From: Elymus sibiricus
Lineage: Eukaryota > Streptophyta > Magnoliopsida > Poales > Poaceae
DNA length: 64,000 nucleotides
Reading direction: 5' to 3'
NCBI GenBank assembly: GCA_039707655.1
Contig: CM077676.1
Location: 374,608,114-374,672,113 of the forward strand
The position numbers and the translations under genes are program-made. Under the pieces are notes generated by a model. That model was not told the DNA's origin and did no database searches. It saw nothing but the letters and a program-made list of their open reading frames with translations. Every line of letters starts with the position of its first letter. The stretch's first letter is position 1. This document shows, in pieces, positions 9,955 through 20,212 of this stretch.

Positions 9955-11383
9955 TTAGGCCGATAGCTTCAACGGAGCTCAACGGCCCAATACGTTATCG
10001 GTCTGTCAGCGGTATATAAAAAGAAATTACGCTACCCAAATGGGCCGGTCCGTAACTAGTTATATATGGGCCGGAAAGTCGGCCTATAATCATTTCGGGC
10101 CATTATTAGGCTAAAGGTAAAGTAGTTTTGGGCCTTTAACAGTCCGAGTAAAACATGGGCCTCAGTTGGGCCAGAAATTTCCCTGGGCTTTTAACAGGCA
10201 GAAAAGTAGATTGGGCCTGAATTGAGCCAAACAATTCATGGGCCGATAGCAGGCCGAAACCACCGTAGGCCCATGATTGGCCCAATTACATACGAGCCGT
10301 TAACAGGCCAAAATTTATCACGGGCCTTGGTTGGCCCAATAAAATTATGGGCTGTAAGCAGGCCGGATGGAAAGTAGGCCATAATTTGGCCCAACTATGT
10401 CACGGGCCTTTAACAGGCCGTTAGTCAGGTTAGGCTGAAATTTATCCACGAAGAGTACGAGCCGTTAAGAGGCCGAAAGTCACTTAGGCCGAGAAATAGG
10501 CCCAGGTGAAGCACGGGCCGTTAAATGGCTGAAAGTTAAACCGGGCCGAAAACGGCCCACTTACGGCAACGGCGGCTAACAGGCCGAAACGAATATCGGG
10601 CCGAACTGTTAAACGGGCCTTTAACAGGCTGAGATACAAACCAGGCCTACAATGGGCCCAAAAGAACAGTGGCCTGTTAACGGGCCGGATCTGTTATGGG
10701 CCGTAATTTGGCCCAAAACACGATCCTATATGGGCCGTAATTTGGCCTAAAACACGATCCTATATGGGCCGTAATTTGGCCCAAAACACGATCCTATATG
10801 GGCCGTAATTTGGCCCAAAACACGATCCTATATGGGCCATAATTTGGCCCAAACCATGGCAGGCTGTTAACGGGCCGGTCCACTAGTGCCTGACAAAATC
10901 TAGTGGGCCTTTAGCTGGGCCGACCCATTTAGGTCAAATGGGCCACTGTTGGGCCGTGCCACGTGTCACTGTTCCATAGGCGCGTATCGTCCAGTGGATG
11001 GTTGACATCAGTCGCGACATCGAGCTGACACATGGATCTGTTGGCGAATGAGAATTTTACATATGGAAAATCGCCATTGGTCAGGGCTGTTAACGGGTTA
11101 TCGGATCCAAACCGGAACCCGATAGCTTAACGGCGACCTGTTACGGTCGATGCCACGTGTTGGTCACCCTTGACGAAAACACTTCCATGACGCGACATTT
11201 ATCGTCATGGAAGTGGACACTTCCGTGATGATAATTTTAGTATTGTCATGGAACACTTCTACAACAGCACAGGTATGACTATCTTGATTCTGTCATAAAA
11301 TCGTCACGGATGTACATGCATGACAGAAAATGTGACCTATTGTGACAAAGACGTATCATCACGGAAGTGTTTTTTTTGTAGTG
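9955..11383. mobile_element. Subterminal region and right terminus of a CACTA transposon
   Basis: The segment ends in TTTTTTTTGTAGTG (to 11383), whose reverse complement starts CACTACAAAAAAAACACTTC, a standard CACTA terminus. The next bases (TTA) would be the 3-bp target duplication. Upstream lie subterminal repeats of ACTTCCGTGATGAT-type words (11155-11370) and about 900 bp densely filled with GGGCC/GGCCCA and GTTAACAGGCC words. The matching left terminus was not found in the window. It may have been lost, or lie left of position 1, in which case the preceding gene relic would be cargo. Confidence 0.8.
10695..10862 (+). repeat. 34-bp tandem repeat, five copies
   Basis: Units beginning TATGGGCCGTAATTTGGCCC and continuing AAAACACGATCCTA start at 10695, 10729, 10763, 10797 and 10831. 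The last is diverged at its end. Each unit contains a GGGCC…GGCCC inverted pair. The array lies in the CACTA subterminal region, where transposase-binding repeats are expected, though binding here is inference. Confidence 0.93.
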
Positions 11384-12071
11384 TTACCCAGTGACAGAAG
11401 GGGACGGGGTACATATTGTATGGTTGCTACTAAGGATAAAACGATGGGGTTTATTCATATTGATTAAGTTTACTTTGTCTACATCATGTCATCTTATTTA
11501 AGGCGTTACTTTGTTTGTCATGAACTTAATACCATAGATGCATGCTGGATAGCGGTTGATTGGTGGAGTAATAGTAGTAGATGCAGGCAGGAGTCGGTCT
11601 ACTTGTCACGGACGTGATGCCTATATATGTGATCATTGCCATGAATACGTCATAACTATATGCTTTTCTATCAATTGCCCAACAGTAATTTGTTTACCCA
11701 CCGTATGCTATGTGTTCGAGAGAGAAGCCTCTAGTGAAAACTATGGCCCCCGGGTCTACTTTAAACATATTATAAAAACCAAAAAAATACCTTGCTAAAA
11801 TTTATTTACTTTTATTTTGTTTTGCAATTTATATATCTACCTATACAAGATTTTATCCTTGCAAGTAACGAGTTCAAGGGGATTGACAACCCTCTTGCCC
11901 GCGTTGGGTGCAAGTATTTGCTTTTGTGTGTGCAGGTGTTGTTCACTAGGATTTGCGTGGTTCTCCTTTTGGTTTGATAACCTTGGTTCTCACTGAGGGA
12001 AATACTTATCTCTACTGTACTGCTTCACCCTTCCTCTTCGGGGAAAATCTCAACGCAGCTCACAAGTAGCA
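11384..12071 (+). mobile_element. Gypsy-type LTR retrotransposon fragment
   Basis: The sequence (for example GATGCATGCTGGATAGCGGT, then GTAGATGCAGGCAGGAGTCG, and near the end CTCACTGAGGGAAATACTTA and CCTCTTCGGGGAAAATCTCA) matches, from memory, LTR or 5' leader sequence of abundant Triticeae Gypsy elements. Its left edge coincides with the CACTA terminus and its right edge is cut by a minus-strand Copia fragment. No coding capacity is seen. The exact family is not assigned. Confidence 0.55.
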
Positions 12072-13484
12072 AGGACATAAGCCTTCTGTGCAGCGGTGAG
12101 GATAATCCTCAGATTATGGACCCAGTCCGCATAGTTGCTTCCATCATCTTTCAACTTTTCTTTCTCTAGGAACGCATTAAATTTAGGGAAGCTACACGGC
12201 GAGCCATTGATCTACAACATAATTTGCAAAGACATTTATACTATGTTCATGATAATTGGTTCAACTAATCAAATTACTAATGAACTCCCACTTAAATCAA
12301 CATCCCTCAAGTTGTTAAGTGACACATGATCCAAATCCACTAACCCAAGTCCGATCATCACGCGAGATGGGGTAGTTTCAGTGGTGAACATCTCCATGTT
12401 GATCATATCTTCCATATGACTCATGTTCGACCTTTCGGTCCTCCGTGTTCCGAGGCCATGTCTGTACATGCTACGCTCGTCAAGCTAACCAAAGTATTTC
12501 CACATGTGTAAAACTGGCTTACACCCGTTGTATGCGAATGAAGAGTCTATCAAACCCGATCATCATGAGTTGCTTCAAAACAATGAACTTTCGCAACGAT
12601 GCATGCTAAGGTAGAACACTTTTATCTTGATATTAAGTGAAGTGATCATCTTATAATGTTACCGTTGTTCTAAGCAAAATAAGATGCATAAAAGATAAAC
12701 ATCACATGCAATCAATATGTGACATGATATGGCCATTATCATCTTGTGCTTTTGATCTCCATCTCCAAAGCACCGGCATGATCTCCATCATCACCGGCAT
12801 AGCACCATGATCTTCATCATCTCCAAGGTGCCGTCATGTAGTTGTCTCCGCCAACTATTGCTTCTATAACTATTGCTAACTCATAGCGATAAAGTAAAGC
12901 AATTACATGGCGTTTAATTATTGACACGCAGGTCATACAATAATATTAAGACAACCCTATGGCTCCTGCTGGTTGCCGTACTCATCGACATGCAAGTCGT
13001 GAACCTATTACAAAACATGATCATCTCATACATCAACATCTATGAAATCACATCTTGGCCATACCACATCACATCACATGCCCTGCAAAAACAAGTTAGA
13101 CGTCCTCTACTTTTCTGTTGCAATTTTTACATGGCTTATAGGGGCAATCTATAAGAACCGTTCTCATCTACACAAAGCTACAACGGTGATATACAAGTTG
13201 CCTTTTAACCTTCTACAAGGACCGCCATATTGTCAAATCAGATTCAACTAAAGTGGGAGAGACAAACACCCGCCAACCACTTTATGCGATACAAGTTGCA
13301 TGTCAATCGTGGAACCGGTCTCTTGTGCGTGGACAAGTAAAGTTGGTCTCGGCCGCTTCATCCCACAATACTGCCAAATCCAAAAATAACAAGGGAGGTA
13401 AGCAATCTGAACATCAATGCCCACAACCAATTTGTGTTCTACTCGTGCATAACATCTACACATAGACCTAGCTCATGATGCCAC
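12072..13484 (-). mobile_element. 5' internal region of a minus-strand Angela/WIS-like Copia element
   Basis: On the minus strand this runs from the primer-binding area (GTGGCATCATGAGCTAGGTC, adjoining the LTR at 13484) into the start of gag-like sequence (antisense text such as CTCCGTGTTCCGAGGCCATG, 12439). The element is cut off at about 12071, so pol and the second LTR are missing. Frames are broken and no gag protein can be read through. Confidence 0.75.
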
Positions 13485-15224
13485 TGATGGGGAATGTTGC
13501 ATGGAAAACAAAAAAATTCCTACGAATCACCCAAGATCTATTCTATGGAGATGCTAGCAACGAGAGGGGGAGTGTCTACATACCCTTGTAGACTAAAAGT
13601 GTTAACGATCTAAAGATCGTGGTTGGCGTAGTCGAACTCCCTTCGCGATCCAACCCGATCCAGCGCCGAACGGACGGCACCTCCGAGATGTGCACACGTA
13701 CGGCTCGGTGACGTCTCTGCCTTCTTGATCCAGCAAGGGAGGGTGGAGAGGTAGATGGGATCTAGGCCAGCATGATGGCGAGGTGGTGGTGGCAACGGAA
13801 CTGCAGCAGGGCTTCGCCAAGCGACTGCGCGGAGGAGATGGGAAGAGTTGGGAGACACGGCGGCCAAGGGTGGAAGGGTGGCTGCCCCCATGCACCTCCC
13901 CTCAATTTATATAGGCTAGGGGGCAGGGGGCGGCCAAAACCCTCCTAGGGCCGGCCACAAGGGAGAAATCCCTTTAAATTTGGAGATAACATCTTATCTC
14001 TAGATTCAACCCTTTAAATTTAGAGATAAGACCTTATCTCTAGATTTAAACATCATGTGCCTTGGGGCTGGTGCGGACAGCCCATGTGAGCTATAGCCCC
14101 ACCCCTCGGTCCATGTGGGCCCTTCTCGGGTCGTTGGGCCCCATGGTGGAACCCTCGGAACCTTCTAGAACCTTCCCGGTACTCTACCGAAAATTCCCGA
14201 ACTTTTCCGGAACCCTGAAAAACCACTTCCCATATATAAATATTTACCTCCGGACTTTTCTGGAGCTCCTCGTGAGGTCCCGGATCCCATCCGGGACTCC
14301 GAACTACTTTCGGTCTTCACCATATGAATATTCCAATACTACCCTAGCGTTACCGAACGTTAAGTGTGTGACCCTACGGGTTCGAGAACATGCAGACATG
14401 ACCAAGACTCCTCCCCGATCAATAATCAATAGCGGGACCTGGATGCCCATATGGACTCCTACATATTAAACAAAGATCTTTATCGGTTTGAACCATGATG
14501 TCAAGGATTCAGTTAATCTCGTATACAGTTCCCTTTGTCCGTCGATATGTTACTTGCCCGAGATTCGATCATCGGTATCGCCATACCTAGTCCAATCTCG
14601 TTACCGGCAAGTCTCTTTACTCATTCCATAATACAAGATCCCCGTGACTAAACACATTAGTCACATGCTTGCAAGCTATTCATGATGTTGTATTACCGAG
14701 AGGGCCCAGAGATATCTCTCCGTCACACGGAGCGACAAATCCCAGTCTCGATCCATGCAACCTAACAAATACTTTCAGAGATACCTATAGAGCACCTTTA
14801 TGATCACCCAGTTACGAAGTGACGTTTGATTACCCACAAAGTATTCTTCCAGTATCAGGGAGTGACACGATCTCATGATCTGAGGAATAGATACTTGACA
14901 TGAAGAAAGTTGTAGCAAATAAACTAAGTGATACGATCTGATGCTAAGCTTACGGTTGGGTCTTGTCCATCACATTATTCTTCTAATGATGTGATCCCGT
15001 TATTAAATGACAACTCATGTCTATGGTTAGGAAACCTTAACCATCTTTAATCAACGAGCTAGTCTAGTAGAGGCTTACTAGGGACACAGTGTCTATTTAT
15101 ATATCCACACATGTATTTAAGTTTCCGGTCAATACAATTATAGCATGGATAATAAACGGTTATCATGAACAAGAAAATATGATAATAACAACTTTATTAT
15201 TGCCTCTAGAGCATATTTCCAACA
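13485..15224 (-). mobile_element. 5' LTR of the truncated Angela/WIS-like element
   Basis: Read on the minus strand, the LTR begins TGTTGGAAATATGCTCTAGA (15224 downward) and ends ATTCCCCATCA at 13485, giving 1740 bp with TG…CA ends. It adjoins a primer-binding region at 13484. It is homologous to the LTR at 1611-3714 but lacks the 60-bp tandem expansion. GC-rich ORFs at 13602-13895 are LTR sequence, not genes. Confidence 0.88.
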
Positions 15225-16775
15225 AAAAGTTTCCCCGTGTTCGTATACACTGCATTCCCCTTTTCAGTGCTAGATGAGAGAATCGGTCAAACTACCATGA
15301 TATCAGGTAAACATACCTCTCTAACAAAAACATGCCTCCTTGCATGCCAAATCCAGGACTAACACAACGGCATTTTCCAAACATATAGATGTTGGTTTGG
15401 TAACATGAGTTACAACTAACAACAACAAAGACAATCAAAATTATGAAACTGCATGTGTGCTGCTGCAAAGTTTAGCCTCTTATTCAACTCAACTAGATAT
15501 GCAAATTGAGCAGCTTTGAGCAATGTTTAGTTCAATTCTGCGATTAACAGGTTCACTCACATGTTCTTTTTCTATATCTAAGGTACATCCATGGTGTCAA
15601 TAACTTTTCATCAGTTGTGAGAACGAGAATAAGTAACCATCATATGATCAAAATATCCGACCCTTGAGCAATCATAAAAATCATCCACAAAGAATGGAAG
15701 CATCTGCTTGTAGTTAGAAGCATGTTAAGACTGAAAAGGGGGTATAGAGAAGGGACAACAAATAATGTTCAACAATGAATTTCCAACTATTCAGTTAGTG
15801 AGATAAAGAACTCTTTCAGATTCAGTTTCAGCTCCAGCAAAAATAATAGCTTATGTTCTGGGATTCAAAACTTCCATAAAGTTGATAGTTAGGCACAAAG
15901 CTATCGCTCTTGCAAAAAGTCTTATGGCACACAAATTGTCACGTGCAAACTCACAAGTGTCGCACTTTTTTACCTTTCTCTTTTGTTTATCAAATATGTT
16001 CTTACACATGGTAGCTTATGTAGACATGCCTCCCTTTAGTTACTAAGTGATGATTGTTTGATTTTTTTTGTTGTAAATCGTGATTTGCACTAAGTGGTAA
16101 CTGACAACATATCAACAATGTCCTTTGATTGTACAAGGCTCCTCAACAAACAGATATTAAAAAAAATGTTTACCATTTGCCTCCCTAATATTGCTTGCTT
16201 CCAAAGAAATCACACCTCCAAAGATTGAATAAACATAGAAAGCATTACTTTGGCCCATACCTTATGTTTTGGTCAGATCAATTATTTTTTCTGATATGTG
16301 TTACCTTGGTTACTTTTTGAAGGGCCATGATGATTGGTCATGAGTATGCAGTATGCAATGACGGAGCAAGGATGTCACGGATAGATAGGTAGATATGTTT
16401 CATTGTTGGTAGTTTGCAGATCAACCTTAAAGCAACCAAAATTTCTTAATTTTCTACCAAACCAATGATGTTCTGATTTGACTTGGGTGATTCCTCTCTT
16501 CTATCATCCTTTTAGTTCCCAAGATATTTTCAGTGTTTTCAGCAACTCACCTTAATTAGTTTTGTGTTCTCTGTGAAAAACATATCTCATGATTTTCCTT
16601 AATAAGTGTCGAACTTCGCTTTGTACCGAAAGCTCATTGAATCGGTCGAGACAACAATCTCTTCAATTGCTTTCATATACATCTTTTTTCACCACACCGC
16701 TCTCATGATTGTCTTGCAAGATTTAAGAGGTAAAACGTTTTGAAAAAATGAATCTATGAAAAGAACACAAAACTC
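15225..16775. other. AT-rich intergenic sequence, nothing assigned
   Basis: No frame longer than about 60 codons, no clear terminal repeats and no recognisable protein similarity were found. Scattered homopolymer runs occur (T runs near 16060 and 16280). It may include intron or UTR remnants of the relic at 16776-17346. Confidence 0.5.
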
Positions 16776-17346
16776 CTAGGTTGTTACAAGTGTCACATAT
16801 GTTTTTTTAGGGAAAGAAATCCGGATGATCATTATCCAAAAAACAGTACTATTAGAAACAAAAGCATGTCTAGCTAAATTATGTGTCATGTAATTAGCTT
16901 CCCTGAAGCAGTGCTGTAAGGAGATTGAGCCAATCCTGTATGCTATCTGAAAGTACTCTGCGAGAATTGATGAATAGGGAGACCAGACTTGAATGATTCC
17001 TTTAAAAGCTTCAGCAAGTTCCAAGTGATTCAATAAGACTCTGGCCTTTCAAAAGTGAAGTAGCTTCAGCTGCCGCTGAATCGAGAAGGTTCTGCAAAGG
17101 CAAGCACGTGCCTGCAATCGCCTCTCCTCTGTCATTACGAATCACAGCACCTGCTCCTCCGGAACCATTCTCAGAATAGGCAGCGTCCACATGCAGCTTA
17201 TAAGTATTTCTTGGCGGCTTCGTCCAGAGACCTCGACGAGGTTTGGAGTTGCTTTGTGTCCTCATGAAATTGCATGTCAAGGCCCGAATTGAGAACACAT
17301 GCAGTACGTCACTTGTTTGCAGTGTGACCTTTGTAAAGGTTCCCAC
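16776..17346 (-). pseudogene. RNase H-like (RVT_3) domain pseudogene
   Basis: Two overlapping minus-strand frames together make a plant RNase H-like domain of the RVT_3 type (PF13456), a family derived from non-LTR retrotransposons. The upstream frame (17346-17011) has W-TKPPRNTYKLHVDAAY, GSGGAGAVIRND-RGE and AAAEA. The downstream frame (17033-16776) has LQHCFREANYMTHNLARHA. The Asp of VDAA and the Glu of AEA are present, but a frameshift near 17020 separates the halves and removes the usual 'ESD' motif. The N-terminal reverse transcriptase is absent. It is a dead fragment; the ancestral protein could have been a LINE ORF2 or a domesticated RNase H-like gene. Confidence 0.72.
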
Positions 17347-17351
17347 TTAAG

Positions 17352-17368
17352 TTTTTTTTTTTTGAGGG
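17352..17368 (-). mobile_element. 17-bp A-tailed micro-insertion with 16-bp TSD
   Basis: The stretch T12-GAGGG is bracketed by identical 16-bp copies of AAGGTTCCCACTTAAG (17336-17351 and 17369-17384). On the minus strand it reads CCCTC-A12, the form of the extreme 3' end of a LINE/SINE-type retroposon truncated after five bases. Confidence 0.7.
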
Positions 17369-17439
17369 AAGGTTCCCACTTAAGTAATGTTTCGCTTAAG
17401 GTCGGCCCGACATGGCCCTTTTATTAGCGTGCTGGCCCT

Positions 17440-17800
17440 TTTAGCTTGCATGCCAGGCCGATCCTCGAGCTCCTTCGGCCCGACACGAGCGTGCCGTGCC
17501 AGGCCATTATATGGCCGGGCCGGCTCATATGGCCAGGTCTGGGCCCACTCTGCCAAACCATTTTGAGCCCATGAGGAGTCAAGCCCATTCGTTTCCGTCC
17601 CAAACCCCGTGGGCCCCGACCGTTCTCTCGCCGGGCTGCGCATGGCGAGGCGGCGACCGCCGGCGAGAGAGAAGAGGGATCCCGACGTCGCTCGGTCGGG
17701 AGGCGCGGCGCCTCCTCCTACGCCTCGCGCTCGCCGGCGGAGCCGCTGTCCTCGACCCTGGCCTTCCCACCCCCAGTGAGCGCACCCCCAGTGACCGTTA
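17440..17800 (+). other. GC-rich island with a possible orphan first exon
   Basis: The segment is GC-rich with many GGCCC words, then an ATG at 17642 opening MARRRPPAREKRDPDV and running to a strong donor (CCCCA|GTGAGC at 17776). No downstream exon in a matching phase could be identified. The island may be a promoter and 5' exon of the response-regulator-like gene at 19777, or belong to another lost gene. I do not recognise the peptide. Confidence 0.25.
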
Positions 17801-17804
17801 GCTT

Positions 17805-19321
17805 AATCTGTTTGGTTTAGTTATTAAAGTATCTGTGTCGCGCCTACTTTGATTGTTTACTTCTCCAGATCCCGGTTCGTGCGCGCGCGCGTGCTCGATT
17901 GATTTGCTGGTTGCTAGCTATTCGATTATCTGAAGAAGAACCTGGCATCCATGATTGAACCCTTCCAGTTTTCGATTTGAAGGGCGTTCCGTCTGGGATC
18001 TCTTCCTGGTGTTTTCCAGATGGGCAATTAATTCCTTCAATCAAAATTAATATATGCGCAATCAGTTCCTTCAAGAAACACATATGCACCAACACAGGTC
18101 ACATGCCATGGCATTTATCTTTCTGGATAGGGGTGGTGACAAGCCTTGGAACCCATGGCGGTGGATACTTTTCCTTTGAGAAGTTTTTAGTGATTTTAGC
18201 TTGGCCCTGGGTGTTTCTTCCCCAGTTTCTCCCTTCACTTAGAGACTGCAACCGCCCTGGGCTTGGTTAAATCCTTGCCCCGCCACTGTTTCCGGAAGTA
18301 ATTAAGATTTAATAGCATCCATATATCTTCCTTGTTAAGGAATCGGTCCTATACCTTTTCTTAATTAATAGAAATCAATTGCACATCTTTGTTTTGTTGT
18401 TGGCACACTTTCCTGAAGATAGATCCATATGTAGCTTTGATGCGTAAAAAGAGCAGACGTGGTGATGCAATTGGGGCTAGGGTGAGTGTCTGTTGCGGCA
18501 TTAAGATAGTGATGCAATCGCGGCTACAGCTAGTGTTTTTTTGTCTTTTGTGAAGTTATCTTTTACATCAGTGCAATTAGTGCTCATGCATACATCATGT
18601 AGGATTGCGTGCTTGCAACATCGCCAGCCATGCGCCAGGTACCACCGCAAGATCAAATTCACCGGCATGCATTAAACCATTGATTATATGATATATCGTC
18701 ACGACACCTGTGCACAGGAAGACTCCTTGTAGTAGAATTCTTGGTATCCATGACAGCATATGCTATAAATCAGTGAAACTGTCACATGTTATAAATAATG
18801 AAGCTGGCCAAGAAATTACCTTATTTACCCTCCAGACTTTTTCCTGAGGAATCATCTTAAAGCAGCACATCACCATTTGGTTTGTTTTGACATTTGAAAG
18901 TTGAGACTTGAAACCCTTTACTCCTTTAGGACTTGGAAGTTCTAATGGTTGCAACTGAAGTATTGATATGTTTGCTAATTAATAGGTGAATGGCCTGCTT
19001 GCTTTGTTTCTTTCATATGAACACTAGGTACTGAATGAAGAAAAAAAAAACTAGTACCGTGGGCGAGAGCTAGGGAGAACATGCATGTGCCCTATATGCA
19101 CCTTAGGTAAATTTGACAACAAAATTCGAACAGAAGAGAAGTAAATAGAACAATGAGGCTTTCATGCATCTGTTCAATCTTTTTTTGTCTTTTTTTGAAC
19201 TTGTTTCTGCATTGACTGTTCGAAATGCAGGTCGGGTCACATCAAAGGGTGTGCCAAAAGCAAGCGTGATGATAGAGAACAGATAACATGAAGTCATGAT
19301 GGTAAAGGTTCACACCTTCTT
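17805..19321. other. Intergenic sequence upstream of the response-regulator-like gene
   Basis: No coding frame or recognisable element was found. A (GC)n-like run (GCGCGCGCGCG, about 17880) lies near the start. This stretch would contain the promoter and any 5' UTR intron of the gene at 19777, but no convincing TATA or transcription start could be chosen. Confidence 0.4.
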
Positions 19322-19470
19322 AGACCATGTACAATGCAAGATGCTTAGAAAGGTGCTTAGTAAAATAAACCGTGTTTTTCTTAAGCACCGGTGCTTATGT
19401 CTGTGACAGGGGTGCCTAATTAAGCATCTGCTCTCTACAGATAAGCACCGGCTTGCATTGTACATGGTCT
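19322..19470. mobile_element. 149-bp MITE with perfect 19-bp terminal inverted repeats
   Basis: AGACCATGTACAATGCAAG at 19322 is the exact reverse complement of the segment ending at 19470. The interior also folds back around GCTTAAGCACC-type words (AAGCACCGGTGCTTA). Flanking bases do not give a clear target-site duplication (TTA on the left, TTG on the right if a Tourist-type 3-bp site is assumed). It lies about 310 bp upstream of the start codon of the response-regulator-like gene. Confidence 0.8.
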
Positions 19471-20100
19471 TGCATGTTCTTTACATTGGAAACTGAAGAA
19501 GCACAAGAGGACAAAATAATGATGTTTTAACTTGTATTTCTCAAGTAAGTATATCTTGTTCAACCTCCCTGTCCAAATACAGGTCAGCTTTTGAATAAAA
19601 AATTAGATGGACTCCTTAAATTCTTGTCCTTTTCTGACATTGTCTGGTATATAGTGTGTATCTTTTGCCCTTGGTGAAGGTCTCACGCCAAAAGAAGGTA
19701 TTAGATCCATATATGGTTAGATCCATCACAAACATTGGTAGCCTTCGTTTCTTCCCCATAGGATCTCACTGACCTGATGGAAAATCTTTCAGTTTTAGTT
19801 CTTGATCAGGATCCGGTTTCCCTGTGGACCATCTCCAATACGCTTGCTAGATTCAACTTCAAAGGTGCGCACTTCAATTCCCAAGCATCTCCATTTCGTA
19901 TTTTCCCTTTCCTCTCCAAAAAGGAAGTTGTTTTTAGAGGGAGAATGAAAGATAGTAGGTACATCATTTGGATCTGATACAAGGTTGCACAGGATTTTGC
20001 ATATTCATGGGGCTACTATAAAAGGCACGATTTGATGTCTGTTGGTGTCTTCTATCCACACAGGCACATCTGGTCGAATTTCGGATATTTCATATTCCTG

Positions 20101-20212
20101 CTGTTTGGTGGGAAGTTTGGGTGTACGGCTGTTTGGCTGGAAATTTGGGTGTACGGCTGTTTGGCGGGAAGTTTGGGTGTACGGTTGCTTGGCGTGAAGT
20201 TTGGGTGTACGG
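20101..20212 (+). repeat. 28-bp tandem repeat in intron 1
   Basis: Four units start at 20101, 20129, 20157 and 20185, each with GTTTGG, GGAAGTTTGGGTGTACGG and small differences. The array lies in the first intron of the response-regulator-like gene. The remaining intron sequence shows no coding potential. Confidence 0.9.

Noticed and set aside
10695..10862. Regular 34-bp repeats resembling a CRISPR array
   Set aside because: The repeats are directly head to tail with no unique spacers, in a eukaryotic transposon subterminal region.
13602..13895. Two ~95-codon minus-strand ORFs
   Set aside because: They fall inside the Copia LTR at 13485-15224 with no domain.
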